Part shown: in pieces, positions 14,109-23,836 of the stretch
How the letters are laid out: every line of letters starts with the position of its first letter
Numbering within the stretch: position 1 is the stretch's first letter
Origin: an uncultured Eubacteriaceae bacterium
GTDB lineage: Bacteria > Bacillota > Clostridia > Eubacteriales > Eubacteriaceae
DNA length: 64,000 bases
Assembly: GCA_945867155.1 (NCBI GenBank)
Contig: CAMBHL010000002.1
Coordinates: 1-64,000, forward strand
Reading direction: 5' to 3'
Notes under the pieces: generated by a model
Seen by the model: only the letters and a program-made list of their open reading frames with translations
Told to the model about the DNA's origin: nothing
Databases searched by the model: none
Translations under genes and position numbers: made by a program

Positions 14109-16973
14109 TTAATTATTGAATGTCCGCTTTTTAAGGATCGCGGCGATGGCGATCAGTGCGGCGCCAAGCCCCAAGTACAAGGCGATGCCGGTGCCGCCAG
14201 TTTTCGGCAGGCTGGCCACTTTCGTGTTCGTGACCGTTACGGTGTTGTTGGCCTGATCGTTGGCGTAGGCGACTTTGTAGCCGCTCGGTTCGGACACTTC
14301 TTTCACGTAATAGAAGTTGTAGTACAGCTTGCCGTCTTTGGGTTCCGTAACGCGCAGGCCACTGAAAGTTTGTTGCCAGTTGTTCGTGGCGTTCAGGTCC
14401 GCCGTTTTTCCGGAAACGGGGACGGCGTCAGCGGGCATGTCCTTTGGCGGGGGCGGCACTTCTGTGACGACGGTGCTGCCCCCGGAAGGTTCCGAGGTTT
14501 TGAGATTCCGGATGTCCATGGTCGCAGCGACGGAAGACGTGGCGCCGCTGTAGTTCAGCCAGCCGATCATATTGACAGTGATGGTTGTGTCGTTTTTGAT
14601 GTTGTCGAGATGATAGGTCGCCGAGGTTACCATCGGCGTCCACGTGCTGCTGCCGGCGGGCAGGTAGCTGTTCGTCGATGAGGTGGTCGTCGCCGTCGGC
14701 TTCAGGGTCTGGCCGTTCACTTCAACGGACAGCACCCCGAAATTGTCGGTGAAGCTGTGGACGGTAAAGGTCAGGCCGCCGCCGGAGGTGACTTTGTGAT
14801 CTAAAGTATAGTCGCCGTTCTGGCGCATCACCGACGCGTCATTGGCGCCGGGGCCGCCGGCTGTGCCGCGGTAGGTGGTCTGGAAATGCACGTTGACCTT
14901 CTGCCCGGAAACCGTCGTGGTTTTCGCGGCCATCTGGTATTTGTACAGCTGCACCTTGACCGAAGACGGGGTCTGGCTCAGCGCGTTGCCCTTGGTGTCT
15001 TTCCAGACCTTTTTGACGGTGAGCTGGGTCTCTGCCTTATTGGTGATAGCAGCCGACAGGCTTTTGCTATCCTTGTTGGGCTGAGTGTAGCTGGTCGTGA
15101 AGTCGGCGGGGATGTCCACTTCTTGCACCCGGTAGGTGTAGGTGGTGGTGCCGCTGCGCACGAGCATGTTATTAAACGTGCGCCGCCAGTTCGCGGAGGC
15201 CTCGGCGGTGAACACCGAATTGCCGTCTGCGTCCTGCCATACCGTGTCGGCGGTGGTGCCATCGGCGTGGTGGGCGGTTTGGATAATCTGGAACTTGACG
15301 CTCGAGATTTTGTTGTCGGGGTTGCTGTTGTCGGCCCAGATCTTCGTCACGGTCAGGGGTTTCGTTTCCTCCCGGACATTGTTCGTAAACGTCAGGGCGT
15401 TGTCCTGGCTTTGGGCCGAAACGGCGCCGCTGGATACGCCGGCGGTTTTCCCGTCGGTGAGGGTCTGGCTCCGGCTGTCATTGCCGCTGATGCTGACCTT
15501 GTCGAAGGCGCTGCCGTTTACGCCGGTTTCGGTGATCCGGTACTGCCATTTGGATTTGATATCCAACAGCTGGGCCGTCTGGGTCGGCTTCAAAGCAAAG
15601 GTGCCGCCGGCACCGACATTGGAGGTGACCCCGTCGATGACGGCACGGCCGGTGTAAGGTTCCCAGGTATTGCTGTTCGGCCGCTTGATTTCCGCCTTAT
15701 AGTTAAAGCTTTGATCTAAGTAGTCGTCAGCCGTGGTGCCGGTCACTTTTTTCGTGACGCTCACGGTCCGGGTGATGGGGATCGTGATGGTCATGGACAG
15801 GTTGGATAAGGCGCCGCCCCGTTCCAGGTAGAACATCTTTAAGGTGTGGGGCTTGTCGTTTTCCCATTTCACCCCCTGGGCCTTGAAAATGTCGCTCAAA
15901 GTCGTTGTGGTGCTGTTGGAAGGCCTGGCCTTTGGATAGGTTTTGACCTGACCGGTGGCGAAATTGATTTCGCCGCTCTGAGGGGTGTGAATGCCCCCTA
16001 AATCGAGGACGAGGACGCCGTCGATGTACAGCCACATGTCGTCGTCGCCGCTGTAATTGAAAACAGCAGGTGTGTTGGTGTCCAGCATGCCGTCTTTGGG
16101 CAGGGAGAACTGGGCGTTCATGGTCATGCCGAAATGGTGGTTGTAGCGCGTTTCTTTGGACGCGTAATTGTTGGCGCTGGTTTTATTGGTGTCGTAATCG
16201 TCAAAAGGGAAAAAGCTGCCGGGATTGGAATTTCTTTCATCATTGCCGTACGTCACGGCGTGGGGCACGCTGTACACCTTAAAGCTGCCATTGTTTCCCT
16301 GGGCCGGATTGTAATAGGCGTAGTTCTGATCGCTGTCATAAGTGTAGGTGGTGTAGTTGCTGTTGCTTTTATTGGTGTCTATGCGCATCAGGCCGGTGAC
16401 GTTTTGATAGACCTTTTTGTACGGGAAAACGTTGTTATTAAAAAGATAGTCCAGGCTTGTGCCGTTTGTGCGCAGCGTACCATTTTTCGTGAGCACCGGA
16501 TAGCCGTCGCTGCCCAGGCGGTTCTGGACAATGCCGGTTCGGGCGGTGCTGCCGCCGTTATTGAGGGTGTACCCGCTTTTGCCGCTGGCGGTAAAGAGCA
16601 GGCGGCGCCAGTTGCCGGAGTCGTAATTGTGGTTGATCCCGGTGTTGCTGTGAAGGCCCCTGGGCTGCCAGTTGTCCGCGCTGGTGTCGTTGCTGGGGGG
16701 ATAATTGCCGAGATTGCGGGTGGTTTTATCGGCGTATTCATCGAGATAATACTGGCCCTCTGTGTTGGCGTCGGTGCCGTCCCAGCCGGAGTAGTCGAAT
16801 AAATTCATGGTGATGCCATCTGCACGGCTGTCTTCTGTCGTGATGGTGCCGGGGGCGTCAGCGAGGACTTTGGGGCTGATGATCCCGAGAATAATCGTCA
16901 GGAAGAGCAGAAAAGCAGCGCCAGCCCCGACAATAAGCGGCGTGAGCTTGATTTGAGACGTGCTTTTTTTCAT
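14109..16973 (-). CDS. Pilus tip adhesin with fibro-slime/PA14-like domain and LPKTGG anchor
   Basis: The 954-residue protein has an N-terminal membrane segment acting as signal (cleavage near VLADAPG). A large N-terminal adhesin region (to about 400) holds the fibro-slime/PA14-type signature FNYSGDDDMWLYIDGVLVLDLGG. Several CnaB-like domains follow (LTVTKIWADN, LTVKKVWKDTKG), with an inserted domain of about 100 residues between them, then the sorting signal LPKTGG, a hydrophobic stretch and KKRTFNN. It is the first gene of the pilus operon, the usual place of a tip protein that binds host or matrix ligands. Start ATG 16973 has AAGGAATG upstream. Confidence 0.9.
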   Translation of the reverse strand: MKKSTSQIKLTPLIVGAGAAFLLFLTIILGIISPKVLADAPGTITTEDSRADGITMNLFDYSGWDGTDANTEGQYYLDEYADKTTRNLGNYPPSNDTSADNWQPRGLHSNTGINHNYDSGNWRRLLFTASGKSGYTLNNGGSTARTGIVQNRLGSDGYPVLTKNGTLRTNGTSLDYLFNNNVFPYKKVYQNVTGLMRIDTNKSNSNYTTYTYDSDQNYAYYNPAQGNNGSFKVYSVPHAVTYGNDERNSNPGSFFPFDDYDTNKTSANNYASKETRYNHHFGMTMNAQFSLPKDGMLDTNTPAVFNYSGDDDMWLYIDGVLVLDLGGIHTPQSGEINFATGQVKTYPKARPSNSTTTTLSDIFKAQGVKWENDKPHTLKMFYLERGGALSNLSMTITIPITRTVSVTKKVTGTTADDYLDQSFNYKAEIKRPNSNTWEPYTGRAVIDGVTSNVGAGGTFALKPTQTAQLLDIKSKWQYRITETGVNGSAFDKVSISGNDSRSQTLTDGKTAGVSSGAVSAQSQDNALTFTNNVREETKPLTVTKIWADNSNPDNKISSVKFQIIQTAHHADGTTADTVWQDADGNSVFTAEASANWRRTFNNMLVRSGTTTYTYRVQEVDIPADFTTSYTQPNKDSKSLSAAITNKAETQLTVKKVWKDTKGNALSQTPSSVKVQLYKYQMAAKTTTVSGQKVNVHFQTTYRGTAGGPGANDASVMRQNGDYTLDHKVTSGGGLTFTVHSFTDNFGVLSVEVNGQTLKPTATTTSSTNSYLPAGSSTWTPMVTSATYHLDNIKNDTTITVNMIGWLNYSGATSSVAATMDIRNLKTSEPSGGSTVVTEVPPPPKDMPADAVPVSGKTADLNATNNWQQTFSGLRVTEPKDGKLYYNFYYVKEVSEPSGYKVAYANDQANNTVTVTNTKVASLPKTGGTGIALYLGLGAALIAIAAILKKRTFNN

Positions 16974-17159
16974 CAATTCATTCCTTTCTTTAAAGACACT
17001 TAGATGCTTTTTAGAAAGTTTACAATTTGCACATCACAAAATCATCACATTTTTAAGAAAATGTGACAGAAATTAAAAAAAGTGAAATTTTTTTCTTTAA
17101 AAGAGTAAAAAAGTTATAAATTGTAAAATGTAAAAATTTTGGAAAAAAAGTGTAAAAAT
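16974..17159 (-). promoter_or_regulatory. AT-rich control region of the pilus operon
   Basis: About 185 bases of very AT-rich sequence with poly-A and poly-T tracts lie between the BTAD regulator's stop and the tip adhesin's start. No clear hairpin or consensus promoter is picked out by eye, but it is the only room for the pilus promoter. Confidence 0.4.
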
Positions 17160-18431
17160 TTAGTTAGAGCAAAAAAATATAAGCCCTCGATCGGGCTTAT
17201 GAATCAAGTCAATCATTCCCCGTGGGGGGGGTAAAATTAAAGGATTACACTCCGACAGATGCTGCCTTTCCAGGGTGAAGGTGCCTTTGCCGAGGCGCTT
17301 CTGGAGAATGCGGAAGATGGTTTTCTCGACCTGGGCGCCTTCTGTCGCCACGCGGACGGGAATGAGAATGAGGAACTGATTGAAGGCGTACTGGGTGTAA
17401 ATGTCGCAGGGGCGCAGCCCTTTGGACAGGTGTTTTTTGATTCGGGCCATGGCTGTGCTGAGGGGCAGATCGTTTTTCAGATGTTTGGCGGCGTCGAGGG
17501 TCACCAGGAGAATGTCGCACTGGCTCTCGTGGAAACGCACCTGGTGCATCGCAATGTCGTACATTTTTTTGAAGATGCCCAGCTCGCAGTACAGGGCGCG
17601 GTCCCGGGAAGGCACGGCGTCGAGTTCGCCCAAAATGGCGATCAGGGAACGGGTTTGGACGGAAGTGGCGGCGGCGATGGCTTTGGCGTGGAGATCGAAA
17701 GTGGCTTCAGAGGGTTCGATTTCCAGATCGCTTCGGAGAAAATCGATGAGCCACCGGCAGTAGGACTCCGCCTGGGTGAACAGCCGGCAGGCCAGCAGAG
17801 ACTCAATCAGTTTTTGATGCAGGCCTTCGTCGACGTACTGGTTGGTGGTGGCCGACAGGGCGATGGTTTCAACTTCGGCAGCGCGCTGGCGGGAGACGAG
17901 GTCGTCGGCGAGGGTCTTGAGCAGCTTGACCATGCAGACCCGGTAATAAGCGGAACGCTGCTGAATCCACTCATACTGGGACTGGGCCAGTTTGTCGAAA
18001 TCGCCAGAGTATATTTTAAAAAGCTGAAGGCCCAGATCGATCCGGGTGTCGATTTCCTCGGTTTCCAGGAACTGGATGTAGAGGGTGTCAAATGTCCGGG
18101 TGTCCATTCGGACCGGGATTTTGGGGTTCCACTGATAGCCGCCGGTGCGGGAAAGGATAAAGGTGTCGTCGGGCCAGACGTCGGACAGGGCCGAGCGGAT
18201 GCGGTAGATGAGGTTGCGCAGGGCGCCTTCGGGTTTTTTCGAATGGGGGCAATAAATCTCGGAAAGGTCGCTCACGGTACACACGCTGTCGCGGCGGATG
18301 ATAAGCAGGGCCAGAAGCGCAGAGCGGCGCAGGGGCATCGCTTCCCTCGGAATCATGGTTTTGCCCTTGTAGCAGATGGTAAATTGTTTGAAAAACTGGA
18401 CGTCCACGGTGTTTGAATCAGTGTGCATCAT
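17160..18431 (-). CDS. BTAD/SARP-type transcriptional regulator
   Basis: The 423-residue protein has an OmpR-like winged-helix N-terminal domain (about 10-100, with LRNLIYRIRSAL and FILSRTGGYQW) and a bacterial transcriptional activation domain of TPR-like helices (about 105-245), the arrangement of SARP/DnrI/AfsR regulators. The last 170 residues are not recognised. Its position just upstream of, and in the same direction as, the tip adhesin suggests control of the pilus operon. The AT-rich gap between them would hold the target promoter. Regulation is inferred from position only. Confidence 0.8.
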   Translation of the reverse strand: MMHTDSNTVDVQFFKQFTICYKGKTMIPREAMPLRRSALLALLIIRRDSVCTVSDLSEIYCPHSKKPEGALRNLIYRIRSALSDVWPDDTFILSRTGGYQWNPKIPVRMDTRTFDTLYIQFLETEEIDTRIDLGLQLFKIYSGDFDKLAQSQYEWIQQRSAYYRVCMVKLLKTLADDLVSRQRAAEVETIALSATTNQYVDEGLHQKLIESLLACRLFTQAESYCRWLIDFLRSDLEIEPSEATFDLHAKAIAAATSVQTRSLIAILGELDAVPSRDRALYCELGIFKKMYDIAMHQVRFHESQCDILLVTLDAAKHLKNDLPLSTAMARIKKHLSKGLRPCDIYTQYAFNQFLILIPVRVATEGAQVEKTIFRILQKRLGKGTFTLERQHLSECNPLILPPPRGMIDLIHKPDRGLIFFCSN

Positions 18432-18572
18432 TTTTCAATTCTCTCTTCTTTGATTATAATTTTTTTAAGTAAGTATAAGTTTTACAGATTAAAATTAAGA
18501 TAACCTTAATTTAATGGGAAAAATAGACAGACCATGAGAAAATGTCAAAAAATCGAAAGAAGGACAATCGGG

Positions 18573-19370
18573 ATGAAAATCGCTTTGGCACAGATGGCCA
18601 TGACTGAAAAGATGGAAGTAAATTTGAAAAAATCGTTGGCGCTGATCGAGCAGGCGGCGGCGGGGGGCGCAGACCTCGTGCTGTTCCCGGAAATCCAGCT
18701 GAGCCCGTTTTTTCCCCAATATGAAAATCAGGACGCTTCACAATATCTTATGACCCCGGACAGTCCGTATTTGAAGGCGGTGCAGGACGCGTGCGCCTGC
18801 CACCGCATTTACGCGTCCCCGAATTTTTATATGCATTTAAATGGAAAAAACTACGACACGAGCTTTTTGATCGACAGCACCGGAAAAATCCTCGGCGCCC
18901 AGAAAATGGTACATGTCGCGCAGGCGCCGGCGTTCTTCGAACAGGATTACTACACGCCGTCGGACGACGGGTTCAAAGTTTTTGACACCCCCTTCGGGAA
19001 AATCGGCATCGTCGTGTGCTTCGACCGCCACTATCCCGAAAGCATCCGCACCGAAGCCTTGAAGGGCGCGAACCTGATCCTCGTCCCCACGGCGAACATT
19101 ACCGATGAACCGGACGAACTCTTCCAGTGGGAAATCAAGGTCCAGGCTTACCAGAACAGCGTGGGGATCGCCATGTGCAACCGGACAGGCGCTGAAGGGG
19201 CGGTGACTTTTTCTGGGCGCTCTATCGTCGCAGGACCTGACGGTGAAACCCTGGCTTTAGCTGGAAAGGAAGAGACCCTTCTCTTCGCTGACACAGACCT
19301 GGTCCACGCCGCGAAACGTCGGAATCAGAAACCTTATACCCAATTAAGACGAACCAAATTTTACAAATAA
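18573..19370 (+). CDS. Carbon-nitrogen hydrolase (N-carbamoylputrescine amidase/nitrilase-like)
   Basis: The 265-residue cytoplasmic enzyme has the nitrilase-superfamily Glu-Lys-Cys triad: LFPEIQ (Glu), GAQKMVH (Lys) and VVCFDRHYPES (Cys). The start MKIALAQM and the CFDRHYPE sequence match the N-carbamoylputrescine amidase/beta-ureidopropionase branch, which releases ammonia and CO2 from an N-carbamoyl group. ATG 18573 is chosen because GAAGGA lies 8 bases before it; an ATG at 18534 has no site. It is divergent from the BTAD regulator, with AT-rich sequence containing TATAAT-like boxes between them. Confidence 0.88.
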   Translation: MKIALAQMAMTEKMEVNLKKSLALIEQAAAGGADLVLFPEIQLSPFFPQYENQDASQYLMTPDSPYLKAVQDACACHRIYASPNFYMHLNGKNYDTSFLIDSTGKILGAQKMVHVAQAPAFFEQDYYTPSDDGFKVFDTPFGKIGIVVCFDRHYPESIRTEALKGANLILVPTANITDEPDELFQWEIKVQAYQNSVGIAMCNRTGAEGAVTFSGRSIVAGPDGETLALAGKEETLLFADTDLVHAAKRRNQKPYTQLRRTKFYK

Positions 19371-19463
19371 AAGCATTGAATCTTAAAATTTCCTTTGGTA
19401 TAATCATGGTATCATTGGGTTTTGTTTAAGAAATATTCAAAACATCAAAGGAGAAGTACAATC

Positions 19464-20657
19464 ATGGCAAAAAGTTTAAGAAAAAGATTCGCGGTGATGG
19501 CCGCGGTTCTGATCGCGGCCCTGGCCCTGCCGGTCATCGGCAGCGGAACGGTGCACGCTGCGAGCCCAACGTTTTCAGTGTGGAATGCCTTTAACAAATA
19601 CGGGCAGCCATTAAATTCCATTAAAGGGGATATTCTGATCAAAAAAACCGGGGACACAACCTACGACAGCGAAGATCAGGCCGTGTACCAGATGAAAGAC
19701 GGCCAGGACTACACCTTGGGCCTGATGCTTAACACGACCGGCATCAAAGAAGACATGGAAAACATCAAGAAGGCTTCTGGCTTTACGGGAACAGATCCTT
19801 CAACGGCATCCGGCGATGCGACGCTGGATGTTGTGGGCATTGTGAATCCAGAAAGCCAAATGACGGTTGACGTCAAAATTCCGGAAGGGATTGACATGTC
19901 CAAAGTCGATTTAAACAAGCACAAGCTTCAGTTGGGGGACAATTTCGGCGAATATAAGAACAACGAAAGCTTAAAAAGCGTGGATATCGCCGGCACCGAT
20001 TTTTATAAGGATAAGGGTTACGACCTGTCGGGCTATAAATTCCAAGTCACATCTGCGGCTTATGATGAAGCCAGCCGAAATCTGCACATCGTGATGACCC
20101 TGCAGATCCCGAAAAACTACAACGGCAAATCTTACGATGAAATCAGCCAATTCAATTTCGGCTGCCTTTATAAAATTGTCAATGGCATGCCGGACAACTT
20201 TACGTTGGAAATTCCGGGGATCGCCCTCGACAAAAATGTCAAAGAAGGCCAGACCATGACTTTTGACGGCTCCATGGGCCAGAATTCTAACGATTCTGAC
20301 TGCTACATGAGCGCAAAAGTTTCTTATTCATTGGGGCTGCCGTTCCGCGGCAACTGGTACGCGTCTCAGCTCGCAGGCGGCGCCGATGCGGCCAATCCGA
20401 AAGAATCCGCTCAGGGCATTTCACTGACGGTTCAGAAGGAAGTGCCGAAGCCGGTTCAGCCGGACAATCCGAAACCGACGCAGCCGACCAAAACGGACAA
20501 CAAGCCCGCGGCGAACAACAATCAGACGGTGCAGAAGACGGCAGCTTCAAAGGTGAACACCGGCGACACGACGCCGATCGCTCTCTACGTCATTCTGGCG
20601 GCGGCCGCTGCAGGGGTGGCTGTGGTCCTCATCAAACACAGACCGGCACGGCATTAA
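19464..20657 (+). CDS. Secreted cell-wall-anchored protein with VNTGD sorting signal
   Basis: The 397-residue preprotein has a signal peptide (cleavage after TVHAAS), a globular domain of about 290 residues with no recognised family, a Pro/Lys/Thr-rich stalk (PVQPDNPKPTQPTKTDNKP, about 335-360) that would span the wall, then VNTGD, a hydrophobic stretch and KHRPARH. It should be attached to peptidoglycan by a sortase. ATG 19464 has AAAGGAGA upstream. It ends at a strong terminator and stands alone. Its sorting motif is of the same VxTGD type as the base pilin and the large adhesin at 53 kb. Confidence 0.8.
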   Translation: MAKSLRKRFAVMAAVLIAALALPVIGSGTVHAASPTFSVWNAFNKYGQPLNSIKGDILIKKTGDTTYDSEDQAVYQMKDGQDYTLGLMLNTTGIKEDMENIKKASGFTGTDPSTASGDATLDVVGIVNPESQMTVDVKIPEGIDMSKVDLNKHKLQLGDNFGEYKNNESLKSVDIAGTDFYKDKGYDLSGYKFQVTSAAYDEASRNLHIVMTLQIPKNYNGKSYDEISQFNFGCLYKIVNGMPDNFTLEIPGIALDKNVKEGQTMTFDGSMGQNSNDSDCYMSAKVSYSLGLPFRGNWYASQLAGGADAANPKESAQGISLTVQKEVPKPVQPDNPKPTQPTKTDNKPAANNNQTVQKTAASKVNTGDTTPIALYVILAAAAAGVAVVLIKHRPARH

Positions 20658-20667
20658 GCATGAAACG

Positions 20668-20696
20668 AGAAGGCTCAGATGGGCCTTCTTTTTTTA
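20668..20696 (+). terminator. Rho-independent terminator
   Basis: AGAAGGC (20668-20674) pairs with GCCTTCT (20683-20689), followed by a T run. Confidence 0.88.
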
Positions 20697-20750
20697 TGTT
20701 AATTTTGTTGTGTTAAAATGAAGCAATTGAATCAAAAAGAGGTGAGGCAA

Positions 20751-21485
20751 ATGATAATATTGATGATTTTCGCAGCGGCCTCGGCGGTGTATGGGGCGCT
20801 GGTCTGGCACATCGCGTCGGGCTCCCATTTTTACCAGGTGTGGTGGGGACTGGCCGTAGTTTTCGGCGCCGCAGCTTTTGGCGCCCACGCTGGGATTTTT
20901 GTCAGAATGCCGGCGATCGGGCGGCACGTGCTCGAGGGGCTGGTTTTAGCGGCCGCCGCCGGCGCGTTGATCATGTTCGGGCTGATTCTGACCCAGTTTC
21001 ACGCCGAAGCCCCGGACGGTCTCGACACCCTCATCGTCCTCGGCGCCCAGATCCGGTCCGACGGCCTGTGCCAGGCATTGGCCTTCCGATTAGATACCGC
21101 CGCCGCTTATCTTACCGCCCATCCCGAAACCCGCTGCATCGTCTCCGGCGGTAAGGGCGACAACGAGCCCGAAAGCGAAGCCGCCGCCATGGCCCGGGCA
21201 CTCGTCCAAAAAGGCATCGCGCCGGAGCGCATTCGCTTGGAGGATCAGTCCCACAGCACCGTGGAGAACCTTCGCTTCTCCGCCAAAATAGCCGGCCCCT
21301 TAGACCAGAAGATCGGCATCGCGACCAACAACTTCCACGTGTACCGGAGCCTGAAGCTCGCCCGGAAAGCGGGGTACACCGCCGCCTTCGGCCTCGCCGC
21401 CCCGTCCACGGCCCTGTACCTGCCCAACAACGTGCTCCGGGAAATCTTCGGCCTCGTCAAAGACAAATTGGCAGGTAATATATAA
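20751..21485 (+). CDS. DUF218 (SanA/YdcF/ElyC-like) membrane protein
   Basis: The product has two or three N-terminal membrane helices (about residues 1-75) and then a DUF218 domain: LIVLGAQI, then SGGKGDNEPESEAAAMARAL, EDQSHSTVENLRFS and NNFHVYRSLKLARK. DUF218 proteins are membrane-bound and act in envelope metabolism, possibly on lipid-linked wall intermediates. ATG 20751 is chosen for AGAGGTGA 5 bases upstream; ATG 20718 is possible. It is followed by about 120 bases and then the comG operon, which seems separate. Confidence 0.8.
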   Translation: MIILMIFAAASAVYGALVWHIASGSHFYQVWWGLAVVFGAAAFGAHAGIFVRMPAIGRHVLEGLVLAAAAGALIMFGLILTQFHAEAPDGLDTLIVLGAQIRSDGLCQALAFRLDTAAAYLTAHPETRCIVSGGKGDNEPESEAAAMARALVQKGIAPERIRLEDQSHSTVENLRFSAKIAGPLDQKIGIATNNFHVYRSLKLARKAGYTAAFGLAAPSTALYLPNNVLREIFGLVKDKLAGNI

Positions 21486-21607
21486 AAACAATAAAGAAAC
21501 TTATAGCGGCATTACATTTAAAGTATTATTAAAAAATGATTGCGGTATCAAAATGATCGTGATATATTGAGAAAAATTTAATATTGGATGAAGAGAGCGT
21601 GTTAAAG

Positions 21608-22765
21608 ATGAACCGATTTAACATACGCGCTTCTGATGACAGACGTGCAGCGAAAAAGCGCATGATCGATCAACGTATTCAAAGTGAAAAAATCGTTAAG
21701 CTCACAGATGAAGTTTTAAGACAAGCATTGGCTCAGCGGGTTTCGGACATTCACCTTGGACCGATGGGAGTACAGACCTATCGGATACGTTTCAGGATCG
21801 ACGGTGCGCTTTTTTTGTACGCTGAATTATCGTCAGAAGACTACATGAGCATGATTTCGCGCATCAAAATTATGGCCCAGCTGGACATCAGCGACAAGCG
21901 CTCGGTGCAGGACGGGGCCTTTGTCTTTCACGACATCCCGATGCGGGTGTCGGTGCTGCCGACGGTGCACGGGGAACACCTCGTCATCCGCATCCTCGAC
22001 AGCCGGAACTACATCCAGGATCTGTCCCGGCTGGGCCTTTTGCCCGAACAGACCGCCAAACTCGACCGCATGATTGCTCGGCGGGAGGGGCTGATCCTCA
22101 TCAGCGGTCCCACCGGCTCCGGGAAGACGACGACCCTGTTTTCCATCGCGAACCGTTTGAACCGGGAAGCCCTCCACGTGGTCAGTCTCGAAGAGCCGGC
22201 GGAAATTTTAATTCCCGGGGTCACCCAGGTTTCGCTGTCGGGCGTCCGGGATTTCAGTTTCGAAAAAGGGGTCCGGGCCGTGCTGCGCCAGGACCCGGAT
22301 ATCATCATATTGGGAGAAATCCGCGACGCCCCGTCGGCCCGGGCAGCCATTCGGGCGGCGGCGACCGGGCATCTGTGCTTCGCGACCATCCACGCGCGAA
22401 GTGCCTGGGGATGCCGGGAACGGCTCTTGGATTTCGGCGTGCCGGACTACATGGCACAGGATCAGCTCATCGGCCTTGTGGCCCAGCGGCTGGTGCCCCG
22501 GATCTGCCCGGCGTGCGGAAAGGTGGTGGACATGAGCGAAGCCCAGCGGCAAAAACTGAATCTTTCGAAAAAAGGCAAGCTCCGGGACGGCGCCGGCTGT
22601 CCGGCTTGCCGGCAGACGGGACGCGCCGGACGCATCGGCTTGTTTGAACTCGTCGATCCCGAACGTGACATAGAAGCGGCAGACAGCCGGCCCTTCAGGG
22701 CCAGCGCCGTCGCTCATCTGAAAAAAGGCAGGGTCGCCTATGCCGACGCTGAACCCTATCTTTAA
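21608..22765 (+). CDS. comGA: Type II secretion/competence pseudopilus ATPase
   Basis: The protein of about 385 residues is a GspE/PilB/ComGA hexameric ATPase that powers pseudopilus assembly. It has the N2-like domain (VSDIHLGP, RIRFRIDG), Walker A GPTGSGKTTT, Asp box EEPAE, Walker B IIILGEIRD and the His box FATIHA, then a zinc-type CPACGK...CPAC region. The N1 domain of larger PilB proteins is missing, as in ComGA. The start is uncertain: ATG 21608 is given; TTG 21584 is also open. It overlaps comGB by 26 bases and opens a seven-gene operon. Confidence 0.9.
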   Translation: MNRFNIRASDDRRAAKKRMIDQRIQSEKIVKLTDEVLRQALAQRVSDIHLGPMGVQTYRIRFRIDGALFLYAELSSEDYMSMISRIKIMAQLDISDKRSVQDGAFVFHDIPMRVSVLPTVHGEHLVIRILDSRNYIQDLSRLGLLPEQTAKLDRMIARREGLILISGPTGSGKTTTLFSIANRLNREALHVVSLEEPAEILIPGVTQVSLSGVRDFSFEKGVRAVLRQDPDIIILGEIRDAPSARAAIRAAATGHLCFATIHARSAWGCRERLLDFGVPDYMAQDQLIGLVAQRLVPRICPACGKVVDMSEAQRQKLNLSKKGKLRDGAGCPACRQTGRAGRIGLFELVDPERDIEAADSRPFRASAVAHLKKGRVAYADAEPYL

Positions 22766-23816
22766 GCGCCGGCGGCTCCGGGACGAAGACCTGGCGGCCT
22801 TCTGCGGCGAGCTGGCCGTGCTCATGGGGTCGGGCCTGGATTTATCCGAAGCTTTGGCCACCTTCGCCGAAGGGGAAAAGACGGGGCGGCTGAAAGCCGG
22901 CGCCGAATCGGCCCTCGCCGCGATCCGCCGGGGGCTGCCCTTCAGCACCGCGATGGCCCAGTGCGGCCTGGAAATTCCCCAGCTCGTCATCGAAACCTTG
23001 GGCGTCGGGGAAGTGTCCGGGCGCCTCGTGCCGGTGCTCGAGCGCCTGGAGCGGTACTACGAAAAGCGGAGCCGGCAGAAGAACAAACTCATTCAAATTC
23101 TCATCTACCCGGCGATTGTCCTCGTGATGACCATAGGGGTGACGCGCTATCTGGTGAAGCAGGTGCTGCCGAGCCTGACAGCGACGCTGTCCAGCTTGAA
23201 TCTTTCTATGACACCGGGCACGCGGGTGATGATCGCGTTAAACAGTGCGATGGCCAATGTTTTGCTGGCCGCGGCCGGCGTATTGGGAGGCCTCTGGCTG
23301 TGCCATCTGGTGCTGCCGGAAACCGCCGCCCTGCGCCGGTCTATCGATTACGGCTTTCTGTACTGCCCCTTCCTGGGCCGGATGCGCCGCTTGGAGCTCT
23401 GGGCGGCCTATCTGGACATGCTGGTCCTCGCTTTGGAAAGCGGCGTCGATATGGTGACGTCCCTGTCCGTGGCGGTGAAACCGGCGGCCAACGCGTACTT
23501 CAAAGCCCAGCTCAGTCTGGTGCCCGAAGCCGCGGGTCAGGGATGGGCCCTGTCGGAAAGTCTCGACGCGACCGGCCTGATGGACAAAGGAGGTGTTCGC
23601 TTAATAGTAGTTGGTGAAAAATCAGGACAGCTGACGGCCATGTTGAAAAAGGCGGGACTGCGCTTCGGCAAGCAGTACGACCGCCAGTTCGCGCGGCTTT
23701 CCGCCGTGATGGAGCCGGCTCTCATTGTCATCGTGGGCATTCTCGTGGGCTGCATCATCGTGTCGTTTATCAGCCTGCTGTACACCATTTACGGGGGGTA
23801 CGCCGCACTCATGTAA
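22740..23816 (+). CDS. comGB: Competence/type II secretion platform membrane protein
   Basis: The 358-residue GspF/PilC-family protein has two T2SSF repeats of helices, each followed by hydrophobic segments (about 120-140, 170-195 and 325-350). Motifs FCGELAVLMGSGLDLSEAL and LDMLVLALESGVDMVTSL match the repeated F-domain consensus. It anchors the ATPase and the growing pseudopilus. It overlaps comGA by 26 bases and is followed after 20 bases by the main pseudopilin. Confidence 0.9.
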   Translation: MPTLNPIFKRRRLRDEDLAAFCGELAVLMGSGLDLSEALATFAEGEKTGRLKAGAESALAAIRRGLPFSTAMAQCGLEIPQLVIETLGVGEVSGRLVPVLERLERYYEKRSRQKNKLIQILIYPAIVLVMTIGVTRYLVKQVLPSLTATLSSLNLSMTPGTRVMIALNSAMANVLLAAAGVLGGLWLCHLVLPETAALRRSIDYGFLYCPFLGRMRRLELWAAYLDMLVLALESGVDMVTSLSVAVKPAANAYFKAQLSLVPEAAGQGWALSESLDATGLMDKGGVRLIVVGEKSGQLTAMLKKAGLRFGKQYDRQFARLSAVMEPALIVIVGILVGCIIVSFISLLYTIYGGYAALM

Positions 23817-23836
23817 TTTCAAAATAAGGAGAAGAA

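Noticed and set aside
17259-18416. 385-residue plus-strand ORF
   Set aside because: Antisense shadow of the BTAD regulator; Gly/Val/Phe-rich with no motifs and no ribosome site.
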